Notes: generated by a model from the letters alone, not told the origin. Positions 34,040 through 42,825 are shown, counted from the first letter of the stretch. The stretch: 64,000 nt of DNA from Kaistia defluvii (GCF_026343955.1 NZ_JAPKNI010000003.1:124001-188000), one strand, 5' to 3'. Made by a program: numbers and translations.

Positions 34040-36214
34040 ATGGCCAAGGCCGCACGCAAGCAGACCCCCGCCGTCGCCCCAATGATCGAATTTTCGCGCG
34101 CGCGCGACATTCCGTTCAACCGTATCAGGCTTTCGGACAGCAATGTCCGCGAGATCGACGTCGAACAGGGCCTCGATGAGCTGACCCAGGACATCGACCG
34201 CCGCGAAGACCTCGTGATGGGCCTTAATGTCCGTGCCGTCCTCGACGATGCCGGCGCCGAGACCGGCGATTTCGAGACCCCGGCCGGCGGCAGGCGCTAC
34301 CGCGCTATCGCCCGCCTGGTCGCGGCAGGCCGCTTCCCCGCCGATGGCTTGGTGCCCTGCCTGGTCAAGAAGGCCAATGCCAAGACCTCGGCCGTCGACG
34401 ATTCCTACGCCGAGAACGTCATCCGGCTGGCGCTGCATCCGCTCGACCAGTTCAAGGCGTTCAAGCGCATGGTCGATGGCGGTATGTCCAAGGAGGAAGT
34501 CGCCGACGCCTATCGCACCACGCCGCGCTATATCGCCCAGCGGCTCCGGCTCGCCCGCGTCGCGCAGTCCCTGCTGGACGCCTATGCACGCAGCGAGATG
34601 ACTCTGGCGATGCTGGAGGCGTTCACCGTCAACCCGGATCATGCCCGACAGGAACAGGTCTGGGAGGCGATCCAGCGTTCGCACAATCGCCAGCCCTGGA
34701 ATATTCGCGATCTTCTCACCGAGACGACCGTGCCGACCGATGACAAGCGCGCGCAGTTCGTCGGAGTCGAAGCCTATGAGCAGGCCGGCGGCGTGATGCT
34801 GCGCGATCTCTTCTCCGACGAGGACGAAGGCTGGCTGGAAAACCCCGCGCTGCTCGACCGGCTCGTCTCCGACAAGCTCAAAGCCATCGCCGATGAAGTC
34901 GCGGCCGAAGGCTGGAAGTGGATCGAGGTCGATACCGATCTGCCCTACGGCCATGATCGCGGCCTTCGCGTCCTGACCGGCACGTTCCCCGATCTGAGCG
35001 AGGAGGAACGCGCCACCCGCGAGGCGCTGCGCGAGGAATATGAGCGGCTCGAGGCGGAACACGCCGATTACGACGAGTTGCCCGATGACATCGACACGCG
35101 CCTCGGCGAGATCGAGGCCGCGCTGAGCACCTTCGAGAACCGCCCGGCCATCTATGACGCTGCCGAGATCGCCCGCGCGGGCGTCTTCATCAGCATCGAC
35201 CGCGCCGGCGAGCTTGTCGTTGCGCGCGGCTACGTTCGTCCCGAGGACGAGGCGCTCGTCACCGTCGACGGCGAGGAGGATGCCGGCGATGGCGAGTCCG
35301 ATGCCGAAGGCGGCGCGGTCGCGGCCCAGGTCGGCGTGCAGCGCGCCGTCATCACCATCGGCGGCGAGCCGGTCGATGCGGAGGACGAGGAGGACGACAG
35401 CATCAAGCCGCTTCCCGAACGGCTGGTGATCGAACTCACCGCCCATCGCACGCTCGCGCTCCACGACGCGCTCGCCAACAACCCGCATGTGGCGATGACG
35501 GCGCTCCTGCACCGCATGGTCATGCAGCGTTATCACTACTCGGCGCCGACCGGCTGCATGGAGATCTCCGTGCGCCAGCAGCATTTCGGTGTGCAGGGCG
35601 GTGATCTCAGCGACACGCCCTCGGCCAAGGCCATCGACGAACGCTTCGACGCCTGGAAGGCCGATGTGCCCTCCGACGAAGGTGCGCTCTGGGACTGGAT
35701 CGCCGCGCTCGACGACGCCAGCCGGATGGCGTTGTTGGCTCATTGCGTCAGCTATGGCGTCAACGCCCTCTACGAGCGGCCCAATCCGCACAGCGGTTCC
35801 GGCGTCTCGCAGTTCGGACTAGATCGTCGCCTCTCCGGTGCCGATCGCATCGCCCGCGCTACCGGCTTCGACATGGTGGCCGACGCCGGCTGGAGGCCCA
35901 CGGTCGACAACTATCTCGGCCGCGTGACCAAGCCGCGCATCCTCGAAGCCGTCCGCGAAGGTGCGGGCGAGCGCGCCGCCCAGCTCATCAGCCATCTGAA
36001 GAAGGGCGACATGGCGAAGGAAGCCGAGCGCCTGCTGGCCGAAACCGGCTGGCTGCCCGAGCCGCTGCGCCTGGTGGACGTCGACGGTGACGCCGCGAAT
36101 GCTGGCGATGCCGGTGACGGCGAGACCTTGCCGGACTTCCTGGCAGGCGATGGTGACGAGGATGAAGCCGCTGAGGCTGAAGACGAGCACGTCGCGCTCG
36201 TCGCGGCCGACTGA
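34040..36214 (+). CDS. Large ParB-like protein
   Basis: This protein of 724 residues has an N-terminal ParB/Spo0J-like domain (about residues 15-140) with V-R-E, then T-P-A-G-G-R-R-Y-R-A-I-A and a helix-turn-helix around T-P-R-Y-I-A-Q-R-L-R-L. The remaining 500 residues are acidic and mostly helical with an Asp/Glu-rich stretch near 410-460. Proteins of this size are regular parts of rhizobial integrative elements, where they bind DNA or act as ParB-type nucleases; no partner ParA is encoded here. I chose the ATG at 34040, which directly follows the structured leader. Confidence 0.85.
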   Translation: MAKAARKQTPAVAPMIEFSRARDIPFNRIRLSDSNVREIDVEQGLDELTQDIDRREDLVMGLNVRAVLDDAGAETGDFETPAGGRRYRAIARLVAAGRFPADGLVPCLVKKANAKTSAVDDSYAENVIRLALHPLDQFKAFKRMVDGGMSKEEVADAYRTTPRYIAQRLRLARVAQSLLDAYARSEMTLAMLEAFTVNPDHARQEQVWEAIQRSHNRQPWNIRDLLTETTVPTDDKRAQFVGVEAYEQAGGVMLRDLFSDEDEGWLENPALLDRLVSDKLKAIADEVAAEGWKWIEVDTDLPYGHDRGLRVLTGTFPDLSEEERATREALREEYERLEAEHADYDELPDDIDTRLGEIEAALSTFENRPAIYDAAEIARAGVFISIDRAGELVVARGYVRPEDEALVTVDGEEDAGDGESDAEGGAVAAQVGVQRAVITIGGEPVDAEDEEDDSIKPLPERLVIELTAHRTLALHDALANNPHVAMTALLHRMVMQRYHYSAPTGCMEISVRQQHFGVQGGDLSDTPSAKAIDERFDAWKADVPSDEGALWDWIAALDDASRMALLAHCVSYGVNALYERPNPHSGSGVSQFGLDRRLSGADRIARATGFDMVADAGWRPTVDNYLGRVTKPRILEAVREGAGERAAQLISHLKKGDMAKEAERLLAETGWLPEPLRLVDVDGDAANAGDAGDGETLPDFLAGDGDEDEAAEAEDEHVALVAAD

Positions 36215-36221
36215 TCGAAAC

Positions 36222-36253
36222 ATGCGCCCCATCATCCGGTGGGGCGCATTTTT
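36222..36253 (+). terminator. Intrinsic terminator after the ParB-like gene
   Basis: ATGCGCCCCA (36222-36231) pairs perfectly with TGGGGCGCAT (36240-36249) and is followed by TTTT. It ends the ParB-like transcript; the next gene therefore needs its own promoter, placed near the third leader copy. Confidence 0.85.
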
Positions 36254-36277
36254 CATGCTGGCCACAGCCAACCTTCC

Positions 36278-36357
36278 AGAGTGGAGAGAGGCAGAGGCCG
36301 GACGGCCTGGCCGTGACGGGTTACGAGGTGGAGGAGAGGCTTCCGCCGACCGTCGCG
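36278..36357 (+). ncRNA. Repeated structured leader, copy C (before the 36,369 gene)
   Basis: AGAGTGGAGAGAGGC is followed by a stem CGTGACGG (36312-36319) with CCGTCGCG (36350-36357), eight base pairs; the ninth position is unpaired G against A. The loop is 30 bases and again holds a GGAGGAGAGG purine run with CTTCC. It ends 11 bases before the downstream ATG, the same spacing as in copies A and B. Confidence 0.6.
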
Positions 36358-36368
36358 GAGTGAATCCC

Positions 36369-36926
36369 ATGATCTTTTCTCGCCAATCCCGCGTCGCCTC
36401 GATCGGCGCCATTCTCGCCCGCCACGTCCTGCCGACCCTGCAGCGCGCACAGAAATTCCCGTTGCGCATCTCCTGCATCGGCACCGCCAGCTACGACGGC
36501 AGCAATGAAGCCGATGGTTTCGACCATATCCTCGTCATCGGCGAATGCCCGTCGCCCGAAGAGGCCATGTCGCTCGCCGGCCGCCGTCTCGCAGGCGGCG
36601 ACATCCGCGCCGGAACCGACGACATGCTGCGCTTTCGCCCGCGCATCATGGTCATTCAGGATTGCGATCAGGGGCTCGTGCTCGCCGGAACGATCCGAGC
36701 CGGGATTATCCTCTGGCAGCAGCCGGTCGCATCCGACGCCGAGGCCAGCCAGATCGTGACCGAGGCCAGCAAACTGCGTGGCGCCGCCTTCGCCGCGGCC
36801 GGTCGCGGCGAGCACGGCCCGGCTCGCGAATATCGCTACCGCGCCAGCCAACTCGAAGCGCGGCTGGTCGATGCGCCGTGGCGCGAGACGGTCGCCGCGC
36901 TTCTGCGATTGCCGCTCGCCGCCTGA
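36369..36926 (+). CDS. Conserved element protein of unknown function
   Basis: This 185-residue soluble protein has no signal peptide or membrane segment. Features are I-S-C-I-G-T-A-S-Y-D-G-S-N-E-A-D-G-F-D-H-I-L-V-I-G-E-C-P and a helical C-terminal half rich in Ala and Arg. I do not recognise a domain. The ATG at 36369 follows GCGGAG within the leader. It is placed between the ParB-like gene and another unknown gene, as in the backbone of similar elements. Confidence 0.7.
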   Translation: MIFSRQSRVASIGAILARHVLPTLQRAQKFPLRISCIGTASYDGSNEADGFDHILVIGECPSPEEAMSLAGRRLAGGDIRAGTDDMLRFRPRIMVIQDCDQGLVLAGTIRAGIILWQQPVASDAEASQIVTEASKLRGAAFAAAGRGEHGPAREYRYRASQLEARLVDAPWRETVAALLRLPLAA

Positions 36927-36995
36927 CTTTCCGCCACGCTCTTTCATCCATTCGACCCGGCCATGCGCCGGGTTTCGTCGTTTCAGGAGCCAGTC

Positions 36996-37412
36996 ATGGC
37001 CGAATATTTCACCCGCTTTTCCTGCCTGCTCGACGTGGGCACGCCCGACAATGCCGCTCGCGCGCTCGAAATCTACAACACGCTCGCCGCCGAGAACGCC
37101 GCCGAAGACCCGCCATCGGAAAGCTTTCTCCTTTCGATCGAGTCCGAGCATGGCGGCACGCAGCTCTGGATGCGCGACGATGCCACCGGCGATCCCGCGC
37201 GTGTCATCCAGTTCGTCCAGCGGTGCGCGGCGGCGTTCGGTCTCTCCGGCCGCTGGGGCTTCCAATATGCCAACACCTGTTCGCGGCCGCGCCTCGACGG
37301 CTTCGGCGGCGGCGCGCATGTCCTCGATCTCGCCACCGGCGAAACCATCGCCTGGATCTACACCGATGGCTGGCTTGCCCAGGTTCTCGATGGAGGCGCC
37401 CCCGATTCCTGA
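36996..37412 (+). CDS. Conserved element protein of unknown function (138 residues)
   Basis: This 138-residue protein begins M-A-E-Y-F-T-R-F-S-C-L-L-D-V-G-T and ends in a G-G-G-A-H-V-L-D-L-A-T-G-E-T-I-A-W-I segment. CAGGAG precedes the ATG at seven bases. A hairpin (ACCCGGC with GCCGGGT, 36955-36973) just upstream could end the preceding transcript. It overlaps the start of the frameshifted gene that follows. No function can be assigned. Confidence 0.68.
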   Translation: MAEYFTRFSCLLDVGTPDNAARALEIYNTLAAENAAEDPPSESFLLSIESEHGGTQLWMRDDATGDPARVIQFVQRCAAAFGLSGRWGFQYANTCSRPRLDGFGGGAHVLDLATGETIAWIYTDGWLAQVLDGGAPDS

Positions 37413-37650
37413 GATCATCGAAACGACCCTCTATCGGCTCGACGAGCTTTCCGATGACGCCAAGGACAATGCGCGGGCCTCGTATCGTGAAGGCTGTTTC
37501 GACCACGACCGGTATGAAACCGTCTCGGGGATTTCCAGCGAATCGCGGAAATCCTGGGCATCTCCCTCAAAATTCGGCTCGGCCGCCTCATGCTGGATCG
37601 CCTACCTCGCCGGATGGAAGCCGCGCGGAGAGCTGGATTTCCTTGTATAA
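37390..37650 (+). pseudogene. Frameshifted conserved element gene
   Basis: The frame starts P-P-I-P-E-I-I-E-T-T-L-Y-R-L-D-E-L-S-D-D-A-K and keeps protein character to Y-E-T-V-S-G. After about 37,530 it turns to poor sequence, while the next frame reads D-F-Q-R-I-A-E-I-L-G-I-S-L-K-I, a natural continuation. One base has been gained or lost there. Decay continues downstream. Confidence 0.7.
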
Positions 37651-37827
37651 CGGTGAGGTCGCCCCAACCTTGCAGGCAGGTGCGCAGAGAAACACTACGG
37701 GCCGCCGATACGCTTGCAGTGCAGAGCCAAGAACGACGAAGCGGAGAACTACATCTACTCCATATCCCTCTAGAACCCTCTTTTGCGACAACGAGGTGAA
37801 ATGCTCCTTTTGCTGGACGATGAAGCC
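37651..37827. other. Degraded junction between element backbone and cargo
   Basis: These 177 bases hold no complete gene. One short frame on the plus strand (C-A-E-K-H-Y-G-P-P... A-E-N-Y-I-Y-S-I-S-L, then stop at about 37,779) looks like the end of a lost gene. It marks the change from ParB-type backbone genes to the redox cargo, possibly a cargo insertion point. Confidence 0.4.
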
Positions 37828-38925
37828 TCACAGCCTGAAATACGGCCCCGCCATGTCTGGATGATCGTCGCCGACGAATCCATGATCATCGCGCCCGCCT
37901 GCAAACCTGCAGGCGGGCGCTTTCATAATCGGCGGGACCTGCCTCTCACCCTCCGACACTTGGAGCGCCTGGCCTGCCGAGAAAAGAGGCCCTGTCGCTA
38001 TCGGTCTGACTCCGTCCGAGGCGTCGCGCAGAAGAAACAGCACGTCTAGGCCAAGGTGCTGGGCAAGCTCGGTCCCGGACGTCGGGCCGAGAACCGTCAA
38101 CGCGGTCGCCCAGGCGTCGGCTTCAGCGCAGGTTCGCGCGACGACCGTGACCGAAGCGGGCGACGACAGCAGCGGCGCGCCACGGCGCGGATCCATGGTG
38201 TGCGAGAGACGGCGACCGTTCACGACAGTCCAATGCCGGTAATCGCCAGAGGTAGCGACCGCAGCCTCCTGCAAAGCGAGGATGGAGTGCGGCGCTCGAC
38301 GGGCCGTGTCGGGACTTTCAATGGCGATATTCCAAGGCTCACCGCCGGGACGCAGACCGAGCGCCCTCATCTCGCCGTCAATTCCCGCGAGGCCAGAAGT
38401 TATGCTGAAGCGCCCGAGGATCGCGGCCAGCCGGTCGACGCCATATCCCTTGGCAATGCCGTTGAGGTCGATGGCGATCGGCGCGCGCTTTCGCACCGTC
38501 GCGTGAACAGGATTGAGCTCGAGCGCCGCATGGGCGGGTTGGCGCGATGTCGCGAGTGCCTTCTGGATTAGGGCCCGGTCGGCCGCTTGCGGGCCAAAAC
38601 CCCAGGCGCCGACAGCATCGCCCACGCCGATATCGAAAGCCCCGCCGGACGCACGACCGATTTCAAGCGCCAAGCGCAGCACGTCTGCCAGACGCGCCGG
38701 CACCTCGATCCAGTCGCCGACGGGACCGGCGTTCAACGTCATCAGGGCGCTGTCGGGCTTCCAGGTAGACATCTGCGCGTCCACCTCGTCCATTTCCGCC
38801 TGAAGAGCGTGCCGAACCGGCTCCGGATCGAACCCTGCCTCTGTGTAGAACAGCGCGGACCAGCGCGTTCCCATGGTGGGTCCGTTGAGCGCATGCCTCA
38901 TCGGATCAGTAGACGTCTTCGACAT
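37828..38925 (-). CDS. apbE: FAD:protein FMN transferase ApbE
   Basis: This 365-residue protein matches ApbE: G-P-T-M-G-T-R-W-S near the start, A-F-D-I-G-V-G, D-L-N-G-I-A-K-G-Y-G-V-D, and the flavin/metal region S-H-T-M-D-P-R-R-G-A-P-L. ApbE moves FMN from FAD onto a Ser or Thr of target proteins; the DUF2271 protein in the same operon has the target motif. Most ApbE proteins act outside the cytoplasm, but no signal peptide is visible here. The start lies inside the end of the preceding reductase gene (20-base overlap). Confidence 0.9.
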   Translation of the reverse strand: MSKTSTDPMRHALNGPTMGTRWSALFYTEAGFDPEPVRHALQAEMDEVDAQMSTWKPDSALMTLNAGPVGDWIEVPARLADVLRLALEIGRASGGAFDIGVGDAVGAWGFGPQAADRALIQKALATSRQPAHAALELNPVHATVRKRAPIAIDLNGIAKGYGVDRLAAILGRFSITSGLAGIDGEMRALGLRPGGEPWNIAIESPDTARRAPHSILALQEAAVATSGDYRHWTVVNGRRLSHTMDPRRGAPLLSSPASVTVVARTCAEADAWATALTVLGPTSGTELAQHLGLDVLFLLRDASDGVRPIATGPLFSAGQALQVSEGERQVPPIMKAPACRFAGGRDDHGFVGDDHPDMAGPYFRL

Positions 38926-41122
38926 AGCGTCCCTCCGCCTTGAGCAGGGCCGGCGTCAATCCGGCCGGCGCGAGAATCTCGGCAAGCGCCGTCGAAACGC
39001 CGACGGCCATATCCCGCCCACCACAGACCATGACCTTCGCGCCGCCGCGGATCAGGGCCGCGATCTGGGCAGCGTCCTCAAGAAGGGCGTGCTGGACATA
39101 GCGCGGCATCCGCCCACGCGAGCAGGCCCCGACGAGCCGGCGAAGACGTCCTTCGCGATGCCAGCGCGTCAGTTCGTCCTTGTAGAGGAAATCACTGGCA
39201 GGATGACGCATTCCGAAGAACAGGTGGATCGGACGGCGGCGCGCATTGGCGCGCACGAAGCCCGCCAGCGGCCCTATTCCTGTTCCAGCTCCGATCAGGA
39301 TGAGCGGTGTCTTGCTCCTGCCGGCATGGAAGCCGGGATTGGTTCGGATGAATGCGCGAACGGCACATCCTGGCTCCAGATTGAAGAGCTGCCCGGAACA
39401 GAGCCCCGCCGGATGCTTCTTCACGACGATCTCGATGAAGCCGTCGCGCCGTCCCGAAGCCAGCGAGTAGAACCGGGGAACGGACGAGCCCTCGGGCAGC
39501 ACGCCGAGAAGATCGCCTGCCGAAAACCGACCGAAGCCACGCCCGGCCAACCGATGCCAGAAGGGGACTTTGGGCAGCGCGAACCGCAGGATCACTGTCG
39601 GTGCTTGCACCTCCGCGCCGTATTCGCGTCGCGAAACGAGGGTCAGTGGGGAGGCCGCCGGCAAGGCTGGCCGATGGACAAGCTCCAGCCCGATCCCCAT
39701 CGCCTCGCCCAGCGATCGTCCCCAACGGGCAAAATCCTGCGGCGACTGCCGGTCGACGGTTTCGTATGGGATGAGCGTGCTCCACCCTCGCGCCTCGGCG
39801 GCCCTCGCAACGACCTGGGCAAAAGCGCAGTAGGCCGGGAAGCTGCGGTCACCGAAGCCGAGCACGGCCACTGGAATGGCCGGTTCGGCCGGCAGGGCTT
39901 GCAGGCGATCGAGGAACTCCCGCGCCGAAGCGGGCGCATCGCCATCGCCATAGGTTGCCGCAAGGATGAGAACGCGCCGGGCATGCCGGTAACGCTCAGG
40001 ATCGAATGACGACATCGGCGCGGTGTGAACCGCCTGCCCGAGCTTCGTCAGCGCGGCGTGCAGTGTCGCAGCGAAGCTCCATGTGCTGCCGCTCTCGCTG
40101 CCGACAAGCAGGATCGTTTCCGCACGTCCAGCCGTTACATTGCCGTGAATTCGTGGCCGCCCGCGCCGACCCGCCAGCCACAGGATGAGGCCGGTGCCCG
40201 CCATCGCCGGCACGCCGAGCGCCATCATGCCGAGCACGAGGCCCAAGGCGGCCGCGCCTCGACCGGTATGCAGCATATAGATGGTCTCCGAGAGACGCTG
40301 CCATCCGGTCAGGTCGCTCCAGGCCAGCAGCACGCCGGTGCCCTGATCCAGATAGCCCGTGCCGCGATCGGTCTTGAGCGTGAAGACATCCGTCGCATCG
40401 GCCGGATCGGGAAACGCCAGGCTGCGCAGTTCGGTGACCGGTGTCCGTTTCAGCAGGTCCATATGCGATGCGGCCATGCCGGCCCGGCCGCTCGCCTCGA
40501 TCCGGGCAACGGGAGACGTGGCCGCGTCGGGAAGGAGATCGAATGTCGACGCCGTCATCCACAATGCAGTGACCGAGGACAAGACGAGGCCCACGACGGC
40601 GACGCGCGCGATCTCGACATGCAATCTTCCGGCGAGCGGCCCGCGTATCGGCGCGAACCATCGCCGCCAGCCGCCGGCCCTGCGGGCGACGAGCATGGTG
40701 CCGGACACAGCCAGGACCAGCATGGCGGCAGCGCCCACTGCCGCCGCGATACGCCCGCCGTCACCGAGAAAGAGCGACCGGTGCAGACCGGTAAGCCACT
40801 GCTCGACGGTATTCGGATCGCTGGAGGCGACACCCAGCCCTGTTGCGGGATCGATGATGGCGGCCTGAGGCACCCCATCCTCGAACCAGTAGGCGGTGAT
40901 CTTGCCGGAGGGCGCGCGACGTATTTGTTCTATTTGAGGGTGGATGGCGAGGATACGTCCGGCCAGCGTCCCGACGGAAAGCCCTGCCTCGGCCTGCGGG
41001 GCGGACAACCGTTCGGCGGCGGGAAACAGCGAGAGTGCTGCACCGCTAAGGCTCAAGACCAGCAGAAAAAGAGCGGCCAGAAGGCCTGGCCAGCGATGGA
41101 TGGCACGGATCATGTCGTCCAC
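38906..41122 (-). CDS. PepSY membrane protein fused to NADPH-flavodoxin reductase
   Basis: This 738-residue protein has a PepSY-associated membrane part (about residues 1-325, four helices, starting with I-R-A-I-H-R-W-P-G), a flavodoxin domain (345-480, L-L-V-G-S-E-S-G-S-T-W), and an FAD/NADPH reductase domain with R-F-Y-S-L-A-S, G-A-G-T-G-I-G-P-L and V-C-G-G-R-D. It should pass electrons from cytoplasmic NADPH through FAD and FMN to the membrane and on to a periplasmic acceptor. It is encoded between DUF2271 (three bases away) and apbE (overlapping). Confidence 0.88.
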   Translation of the reverse strand: MDDMIRAIHRWPGLLAALFLLVLSLSGAALSLFPAAERLSAPQAEAGLSVGTLAGRILAIHPQIEQIRRAPSGKITAYWFEDGVPQAAIIDPATGLGVASSDPNTVEQWLTGLHRSLFLGDGGRIAAAVGAAAMLVLAVSGTMLVARRAGGWRRWFAPIRGPLAGRLHVEIARVAVVGLVLSSVTALWMTASTFDLLPDAATSPVARIEASGRAGMAASHMDLLKRTPVTELRSLAFPDPADATDVFTLKTDRGTGYLDQGTGVLLAWSDLTGWQRLSETIYMLHTGRGAAALGLVLGMMALGVPAMAGTGLILWLAGRRGRPRIHGNVTAGRAETILLVGSESGSTWSFAATLHAALTKLGQAVHTAPMSSFDPERYRHARRVLILAATYGDGDAPASAREFLDRLQALPAEPAIPVAVLGFGDRSFPAYCAFAQVVARAAEARGWSTLIPYETVDRQSPQDFARWGRSLGEAMGIGLELVHRPALPAASPLTLVSRREYGAEVQAPTVILRFALPKVPFWHRLAGRGFGRFSAGDLLGVLPEGSSVPRFYSLASGRRDGFIEIVVKKHPAGLCSGQLFNLEPGCAVRAFIRTNPGFHAGRSKTPLILIGAGTGIGPLAGFVRANARRRPIHLFFGMRHPASDFLYKDELTRWHREGRLRRLVGACSRGRMPRYVQHALLEDAAQIAALIRGGAKVMVCGGRDMAVGVSTALAEILAPAGLTPALLKAEGRYVEDVY

Positions 41123-41125
41123 CGC

Positions 41126-41593
41126 CTAGAAGGAGTAGGCAACGGTCGAAACGTAGCGTCGACCGCGAACAGACGCCTTTGCGCCCGCAGTGGTCAGGGG
41201 AACGGCGACCTCGTTGGGGCTGTCACGCATGTCCTCCACGGCTGCGTCGACATGCAGCGTGTAACCTGCGTCGAAAAGCGCATCGGCAAGGTCGAGCGAG
41301 ATCTCCAGCGTGCGCCCCGCACCGACGCTGGCGCCGGTAATGCCGTCGATACCGGCGCGGCCGCCAGTGGCGCGATACCAGCCCGATAGATGCTCGTAAT
41401 ATTTGGACTTGCCGCCAGCGACCCAGAGCGTGCCAGCATATTTGCCCTGGGGATCGGTGACATAGAGCGCGAGATAGGCGCCGTCGCCGCCATAGTTGGT
41501 CAGCGTTGTGGTCAATGTCACCGGCCGGGCCATGGCAAGGCCCGGCAGCGTGAGGGCGGTTGTCATGGCGAGAGCTGCGAGAAGCGATTTCAT
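41126..41593 (-). CDS. Periplasmic DUF2271 protein with flavinylation motif
   Basis: This 155-residue protein has a Sec signal peptide (cleavage near A-M-A-R, about residue 21) and a DUF2271 domain. Residues 83-89 read D-G-I-T-G-A-S, matching the ApbE target pattern [DN]xx[ST]GA[ST], so Ser89 is a candidate FMN attachment site. Paired conserved W-Y-R and Y-Y-E-H residues lie just before. With ApbE and the PepSY-reductase in one operon, it is the likely extracytoplasmic electron acceptor. The ATG at 41593 starts the signal peptide. Confidence 0.85.
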   Translation of the reverse strand: MKSLLAALAMTTALTLPGLAMARPVTLTTTLTNYGGDGAYLALYVTDPQGKYAGTLWVAGGKSKYYEHLSGWYRATGGRAGIDGITGASVGAGRTLEISLDLADALFDAGYTLHVDAAVEDMRDSPNEVAVPLTTAGAKASVRGRRYVSTVAYSF

Positions 41594-41859
41594 GTCGGCT
41601 TGCCTTCTGCGAGGAAACGATATCCGGGTCGTCACAGAGCGCCGACCCGTCCTCGTCACTCTGGCAACGCCGCCTGAGAGCTGCCTGACGGTCATCGGGA
41701 TTTTCCGTCAGCACTTCGTCAGGAAGCATCGGACACGGTCAGGTCCACAGCAGATAGAGCAGCGGCCGGCCTGTTGGCAGGCCAGCCGCGAAAGCTCCGG
41801 GGACTGAACAAGTCGGCAGCCAGCCACGCTCCGCTCGGGCGCGTGATTCTGCCGCCGCG

Positions 41860-42375
41860 TTAGCGCGGGGACATCCGCTGCAACGTCCCGTCGCGCAGGA
41901 CGTACTGGTGCCAGACCGCCATCGCGGCATGCAGTCCGGCGAGGTAGAGGATGATCGTGCCGGCATTCTCATGAATGTCCGCAATCAGGCCCGGTGCGCC
42001 CTGCACCCGCTCGGTGATCGCCGGAAGCTGGAAGCCGAAGAAGGAAACGGGAACACCGAGGCGCGAGGCGGCGTACCAGCCGCTCAACGGCAGGGCAATG
42101 AGGAACAGATACAGCAGCGCATGTCCGGCTTTGGCGGCAAGGGCGAGACGGCCATTGGACTGCGGCGCGTCCGGGGTTGCGCCCACAAGGCGCAGGATCA
42201 AGCGCGGAAGCACCAGGACGAGCACGGCCAACCCGAACGAGAAATGCAGCAAGGGCGGGTTTTCGGCCATATGACGGCCTCCCGTCGAGGTCAGCCAGGC
42301 CCCGAGGATCAGCAGGGCCGTCAGCCAGTGGATGACGATCATGCTTCTGGAATAACGGGCCGGATCATGAGGCAT
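41860..42375 (-). CDS. Cytochrome b561 family protein
   Basis: This 171-residue membrane protein has four helices with haem-ligand histidines in I-H-W-L (16), L-H-F-S-F-G (44), G-H-A-L-L-Y (90), I-H-E-N-A-G and L-H-A-A-M-A in the last two helices. Bacterial b561 proteins move electrons between quinol and periplasmic acceptors. It follows the PepSY gene by 54 bases and precedes the DUF2271 gene by 266 bases, all on the minus strand, so it probably feeds the same electron path. Confidence 0.88.
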   Translation of the reverse strand: MPHDPARYSRSMIVIHWLTALLILGAWLTSTGGRHMAENPPLLHFSFGLAVLVLVLPRLILRLVGATPDAPQSNGRLALAAKAGHALLYLFLIALPLSGWYAASRLGVPVSFFGFQLPAITERVQGAPGLIADIHENAGTIILYLAGLHAAMAVWHQYVLRDGTLQRMSPR

Positions 42376-42429
42376 GGCGGAATCTCCTTGCGACGGTCGC
42401 AGTGCTTGAGCGACAGCGAGATGGGATTG

Positions 42430-42825
42430 TTACTTGATGGTGGTTTTGGGCCGCACGGTCGTCCCGAGCAGGGTGTTGGAGGATGTCCCGCCTGCGGCGT
42501 CGTTCTCCGAGGCCGGCAGCCGCTGACGCCTCGATCCGTGACGGTCGTCATCGCGATCCCTGTGCCGGAACTTGACGATTTCGAGGGTTTCCGGATCGAC
42601 CTTGGCCTTGAAGGTGAGGCCGTTCCGGTCGGTTCCCCGGATTTCGTAACAGCCGTCGTCGATCTTGATCCTGGCAACGGTCCAGCCTTGACCGGAGGCC
42701 ATCGTTTCGACCGCTTCCCGCGGCTTCCATCGATCCATCGAGACATGGCAATCGTCGTCGTCAGCCTTGGCGATACCGGGACCGGAAAACGCCAGAACGA
42801 GGATCGCGGCCAGCAAATGTTTCAT
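42430..42825 (-). CDS. Exported PepSY-domain protein
   Basis: This 131-residue protein has a signal peptide (cleavage after G-I-A-K-A) and a PepSY domain containing R-I-K-I-D-D-G-C-Y-E-I-R-G-T-D and K-V-D-P-E-T-L-E-I-V. It is paralogous to the protein at 53,060 (M-K-I-D-D-G-C-Y-E-L-R). PepSY proteins are periplasmic and often paired with two-component systems and cytochromes; the exact role is unknown. It leads the redox operon and diverges from the response regulator. Confidence 0.8.
   Translation of the reverse strand: MKHLLAAILVLAFSGPGIAKADDDDCHVSMDRWKPREAVETMASGQGWTVARIKIDDGCYEIRGTDRNGLTFKAKVDPETLEIVKFRHRDRDDDRHGSRRQRLPASENDAAGGTSSNTLLGTTVRPKTTIK

Noticed and set aside
33956-35791. 611-residue minus-strand open frame opposite the ParB-like gene
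   Set aside because: It mirrors the codon periodicity of the ParB-like gene and has no domain; long antisense frames are expected at this GC content.
34040-36214. Plasmid partition locus
   Set aside because: There is no ParA gene next to the ParB-like gene and no replication gene in the window, so it is more likely an element backbone protein.
36545-37864. 439-residue plus-strand open frame crossing several genes
   Set aside because: It runs out of frame through two supported genes and a pseudogene and is Arg-rich without structure.
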